NCBI GenBank assembly: GCA_002077045.2
Contig: KZ111156.1
Location: forward strand, 431,444 to 495,443
Length of the DNA stretch: 64,000 nucleotides
Reading direction: 5' to 3'
Origin: Rachicladosporium sp. CCFEE 5018
Taxonomy: Eukaryota > Ascomycota > Dothideomycetes > Cladosporiales > Cladosporiaceae
The notes beneath the pieces are model-generated. The model saw only the letters and a list, made by a program, of their open reading frames with translations, ran no database searches and had not been told where the DNA came from. Positions 60,395 to 64,000 of the stretch are shown one piece after another. The position numbers and the translations under genes were made by a program. Each line of letters opens with the position of its first letter. Position 1 is the first letter of the stretch.

Positions 60395-61279
60395 ATGCGC
60401 CTCACAGCCGAACTCATCCACTCCTCCCTCACCTACCTAAACCCCCTCAAAGAACGCGAACTCGACCTCCGCGGTACGTAAACCCCCAAACCTCCTCCCC
60501 ACCCCGAAAAGAACAGATACTACACACCAAAGAGCTCACTCATACCCTCTCTCCCCCCAACAGGCCACAAAATCCCCACCATCGAGAACCTCGGCGCCGC
60601 CAAAGACGTAGAGTGCATCGACCTGACCGACAACGAGATCCAGGTCCTCGCGAACTTCCCCTTGTCGCCTAGATTGCAGACACTACTGGTGGCGAGGAAT
60701 CGGGTGAGGAGTATTGAGGGGGGTGTCGTGAAAAGTTTGCCGAGTTTGGGGACGCTGGTATTGACAGGGAATGATGTGAGGGAGTTGGGGGATTTGGAGG
60801 TGTTGAAGGGGTGGGCGCAGTTGGTGCATCTGAGTTTGGTGGATAATCCGGTGTGCGGGAAGGAGGTGAGTGCTGCTGTTCGGTAAGAGCATAAGGGCGA
60901 TGGCTGATGGACAGATCTACAGAACTACCGATACTGGGTCATCTACCTGGCCCCTTCAGTTCGATTTCTGGACTTCCAACGTGTCAAGCAAGCCGAGCGG
61001 ACGAAGGCACAGGAGATCTTCGGGACATTGGCTGAGCCGTCGGCTGCTGCCAAGGCTATACTTGCGACGAAGGGCCGGTCTGCTGGCTTCGCAGCACCCA
61101 CTACGAATGGAGCGCCATCAGCGAAAAGGGTGAAGTTGAGCGACAAGGAGAAGCTTCGTATGGAAGCACTGGTCAAGAACGCCAAGTCTCTGGCCGAGAT
61201 CGCGAAGCTGGAGAAGGACATCAGCGAAGGCAGAATACCTGCTTCCGTGCTGGACTCGGAGGCCATGGACGAGACTTGA
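60395..61279 (+). CDS. LEA1: U2 snRNP protein A' (LEA1)
   Basis: Predicted 245-aa protein in three exons: 60395-60473, 60564-60865 and 60923-61279. Introns are 90 and 57 nt. The N-terminal ~165 residues are leucine-rich repeats: SSLTYLNPLKERELDLRGHKIPTIENLG, IDLTDNEIQVLANFP, LQTLLVARNRVRSIE and LVHLSLVDNPV. They close with the LRR cap NYRYWVIYLAPSVRFLDFQRVK. The tail is charged and helical. LEA1 (U2A') binds U2B'' and stem-loop IV of U2 snRNA. The length agrees with human U2A' (255 aa). Confidence 0.95.
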
Positions 61280-61729
61280 TGCGACTCGGACCCGAGACCA
61301 AGATACGAGTACAGATCACATCAGACGAGTATGGTGCCGAACAGATCCAGGAGTCTGCAAGCGCTTGGCTGTGGCCGGCGCGAACACGCTGGGATCGGCA
61401 TCACGCAATACAATGCGACGTGGACAGCTCCGACGAACGTCTGCCTGTCGCGATGGCGGCCAACACGCCCACATGCGAAAGAGCATTGCGGGGAAAAGGT
61501 AGTCTACACGAGACACCGTACGGAATTCCGCGAACTGATCTGTATGCAGCAACACGGACGAACGCCGCATCGCAAATGACAGCCGGCTCATATGACGAAA
61601 GACAGTCTATATTCCAATCCTCCCTCACCACGGTACAGTACTGGTCCCTTTCTTATGCCATGATTACAAGAAAGCCGCTCAGACGCCAGATCCCACATGC
61701 TTACTGTTACATCTTACACACATCTCCCC
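61280..61729. other. Convergent intergenic region
   Basis: 3' flanks of LEA1 and the orphan at 61730. Open frames continue past the LEA1 stop but lack supported starts. Nothing distinct recognised. Confidence 0.4.
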
Positions 61730-62469
61730 TCAGATCCGTCCTCCCTCGACCACACTCTTCCCAACCTCCCCCTCATTCTCCCAGCTCTCCCCACTTTTCC
61801 TGCTCTTCCCTCCCTGCGCTTCCAGAAGTCCAGTCATCTCAACCCCACTCCCCAACCCCTGATACCCAGCCGGCTTCCCGCTCCCAATAACCTCACTGAT
61901 CTTCCTCCCATGCGCCCTCACCCTTTCGCCAATGCCGCCAAAATTGCCTCTCCTTTCCCCTGCCGCGCTGTCCCGACTACCTGCTAGGCCACTAAATGTA
62001 CTAGCATGCTGCAATCCCAGCGATGGGGCGGCACGTGGTGTGGTGAATTGTTCGAAGGTCGGTTTTAGGCTGGGTGCGGGACGTTCGGCGAAGGTTGTGC
62101 TGGGCGAGGATTGCAGGGGCTGGAGGTGCATGTACATTCGCTCGGCGTCTGCTTTGGCTTTTGCGCGGATGAAGGATTGTTGTTCGGGCGTGAGGCCGGG
62201 GATGGATATGTCTTCGCGGCGGAAATTTGTGGGTGCAGACTTGTAAGATAGGTTAGTACGAGTAGACTAAAGGGCGATCTCCGTATTTGCAGGTCCCCGG
62301 GCCGTTCATACGCATGGGTACCGAGTTCTGGAGCACTTACGATTTGCAGTGCTGGCTTGGCGTCCCAGTCCGAGTCTGAGTCTGCTGAGGACCCGCCGCG
62401 GCAGTTCAAAGAGCGGAAAAAGGCTGCTATCTTGGAGCCGAAGGTCTGGTTGTATGAGGATGCCAACAT
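61730..62469 (-). CDS. Small conserved-looking hypothetical protein
   Basis: Predicted 212-aa protein in two exons, 62469-62341 and 62239-61730, with a 101-nt intron (GTAAGT..CTAAC..CAAG). The junction joins DAKPALQI to SAPTNFRRED. The segment NFRREDISIPGLTPEQQSFIRAKAKADAERM looks well-constrained and helical; I believe similar segments occur in short Pezizomycotina proteins of unknown role. The rest is Ser/Gly/Pro-rich and probably disordered. No signal peptide, membrane segment or catalytic motif. The start is the first ATG (MLASSYNQTF); an upstream exon is possible because the frame stays open to about 62586. Confidence 0.68.
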
Positions 62470-63468
62470 TTTGTCCCCGTATTTCGGAGAGGAAATCGAC
62501 CCTCCTGCTCGCCGCTGAGGATACTGGCGTGTCTCGAACGCTAAGGAACCGAGTGTCGAGATGTCTGAGACCAGTGCAATGGCCACAATAAGGTCTCGCG
62601 TCCTTTGAACAATTGCAGCTTCAGCTCCGAGAGCTCCTGGGCGGTGCGAAGGAATCGAATTGCGAGCAAAGGAGTGATGACACGCTCAAGCAAGCAATGG
62701 ACACGCGGCAGCAGAGATGCAGAACAAGAAATGAGCGTGTTCGACGGCGTTCTCGATATCACGAGAAGACGGTGACGTCTCTTTCTGACTTTTATGCAGG
62801 TTGGCAATGACAACGATGAGAAGATTCAAAAAGCAAACCTTGCCTACTCGGAGATTGACAGCTGCGTAGCTCGTGGCAGCTTGCTCACCTTGCGTACTGC
62901 TACATGTGAGAGGGTGTTGGTACATTCCTGTGAGGGCGGAGTGAGTGTCGAAGGGTTGGAATGCGTTGGCGTTGTCTACATCATGAGCCTCGTATTGAAG
63001 TTTGCTTTGTAGCAAAAGAAATAGTATGCTCTTGATGAGAATGACAATTGACGCATCCATTACGCATGAACTCAAGGAGCGAGTACGGCCATGCTCGTGC
63101 CGTACAGTGAAAGGCGTGGTGCTCATGAGAGCACAGCACCTGCCATGCATCTCAAATTTCCTCCACATCGTGAGCGGGAGGCTGCAGCTCCGCCCGCTGC
63201 TGTACCACATGCCTTGCATGTCATTGCACGCGCGCGTGCCTGTTTCATCGCGGTACTGCGCGGGAGGTGAGCTTCTTTTAGACGAAAGCATATGGATTTT
63301 GAAACCTGGTTACTATTGATATGCCTCGAACCTCCCGTGGCGTATGTGCGAGCTCATATACGGTGATACTGGTCCTTGGTTTGCAGCATTGCGCGTATCG
63401 CGCCTTATGTGCAGTACAGCCATAGTGACATCGACGCGACAGTGGTAGCGTCAAGCTCATCGTGTTAT
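62470..63468. other. 1 kb intergenic region
   Basis: No credible gene. A 201-codon open frame on the minus strand (62686-63291) has no ATG-supported start or recognisable domain. Confidence 0.35.
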
Positions 63469-64000
63469 TCAACGCAACACAACCTCTTCGACTTCACCTC
63501 TCGAGCACGCGACATGTACACCCTCGTTCAGCGCATGAACGTAGCAGGTGCCGACCAAGCGATACACACGCTTACCATTTTCAACAGCACCGCTAGGTCG
63601 CAGCACGAAGGGCGCCCGAGCACACAGCGCCACGGCGATCACATCGTCTGTCCGCGCCATTCGGGGTACGAGTGCAGGCTCGCCGTTTCCAAGGAGAGAA
63701 ATGGCATGCTCAGACATCCGCCCCATCACGCAAGCCAGCAGCCGGTCTCTGTCCACCTGCGAGGCCTGCTGAACCGGAGCACTCGGCAGAATGCCACTCC
63801 TAGCCACAACTTCTAGAGACGCAAAAGCATTACCGTAACTTGCAGGCATAGGGCTGCTGCCGTCGCTTTTGTCATCGTTCAAGGTCGTATTGAACGTGAG
63901 CGTAAGCCAGAAGGCTCTGATGAATTCAGTCGACCATGGAGTGGGATGACGCTCACAGACAACTTGTATTGCGGTACTGAAATACCAAACTGCCAGAGGA
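63469..64000 (-). CDS. C-terminal part of a HET-type protein, 5' end beyond window
   Basis: A minus-strand frame that is open from the window edge at 64000 to a stop at 63469 (about 176 codons). Near its end it has the typical closing motif of many fungal HET-domain proteins: DDVIAVALCARAPFVLRP, then YRLVGTCYVHALNEG. This C-terminal module follows the HET domain in a different HET subfamily from the 17-23 kb pair, whose tails lack it. The HET domain itself would lie outside the window, so the assignment rests on this tail. No stop or splice signal is needed within the visible part. Confidence 0.65.
   Translation of the reverse strand, partial: PLAVWYFSTAIQVVCERHPTPWSTEFIRAFWLTLTFNTTLNDDKSDGSSPMPASYGNAFASLEVVARSGILPSAPVQQASQVDRDRLLACVMGRMSEHAISLLGNGEPALVPRMARTDDVIAVALCARAPFVLRPSGAVENGKRVYRLVGTCYVHALNEGVHVACSRGEVEEVVLR

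Noticed and set aside
1..64000. tRNA, rRNA, CRISPR arrays, transposon ends, plasmid or phage features
   Set aside because: I looked for B-box-like GGTTCGANTCC, long direct or inverted repeats and transposase motifs and saw none that hold up. Short tandem repeats are listed where clear.

Overview
This window is a stretch of nuclear genome from a filamentous ascomycete (Pezizomycotina). The gene set fits a Dothideomycete-like fungus, but the sequence alone does not fix the order or genus. The evidence is dense protein-coding genes on both strands, short GT..AG introns (mostly about 50-60 nt, many with CTAAC/CTGAC-type branch sites), HET-domain allorecognition genes, and fungal orthologues such as SIT4, SHE4, MCH1, SUV3, LEA1 and NDE1. 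I see no rRNA, tRNA, CRISPR array, transposon or bacterial-type operon. One 100-base run of N (44901-45000) marks an assembly gap.

Layout. 0.1-8 kb: a HEI10-like meiotic RING ligase, a DENN/coiled-coil Rab-GEF-like protein, a 1.9 kb intergenic stretch, then the box C/D snoRNP factor BCD1. 8.5-17.3 kb: PP6/SIT4 phosphatase with a large insertion, a membrane-anchored GH3 glycosidase, and a divergent pair of IPP isomerase and MCM6. 17.7-25.1 kb: an accessory segment with two tandem HET-domain paralogues (the second broken by an in-frame TGA), a degenerate Nudix-like gene and a PMP3-like membrane protein. 25.1-27.3 kb is gene-poor. 27.3-39.2 kb: an orphan nuclear-looking protein, ARC1-like tRNA-binding protein, MCH1-like transporter, SHE4/UNC-45 myosin chaperone, a coiled-coil orphan whose reading frame shifts mid-gene, and an F-box/2EXR-like orphan. 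40.4-47.9 kb: one ORF that joins CCA tRNA nucleotidyltransferase to a TTI2-like domain, then TRS85 and MLH1, both truncated by the gap, then RPB8 and a YJR142W-type Nudix hydrolase. 48.2-53.6 kb: a secreted Thr-rich protein, a Ca2+-binding external NADH dehydrogenase and a GPI-anchor-like protein. 53.7-61.3 kb: SEC1, SUV3, and a divergent pair of spliceosomal genes (DIB1 of U5 and LEA1 of U2 snRNP). The end holds a small conserved orphan and the 3' part of a third HET-type gene running off the window.

Most genes are housekeeping: replication, repair, meiosis, RNA processing, translation, secretion and respiration. They are arranged as divergent pairs with 290-390 bp shared promoters. The items most worth a second look are the CCA1-TTI2 fusion, the broken HET paralogue whose stop lies inside a candidate splice donor of an in-frame 111-nt intron, the ~130-residue acidic insertion in the PP6 catalytic core, and the frame change in the 36-37 kb orphan. 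Exon boundaries were set by hand from splice motifs and reading-frame continuity; a few may be off by a base or use another site.
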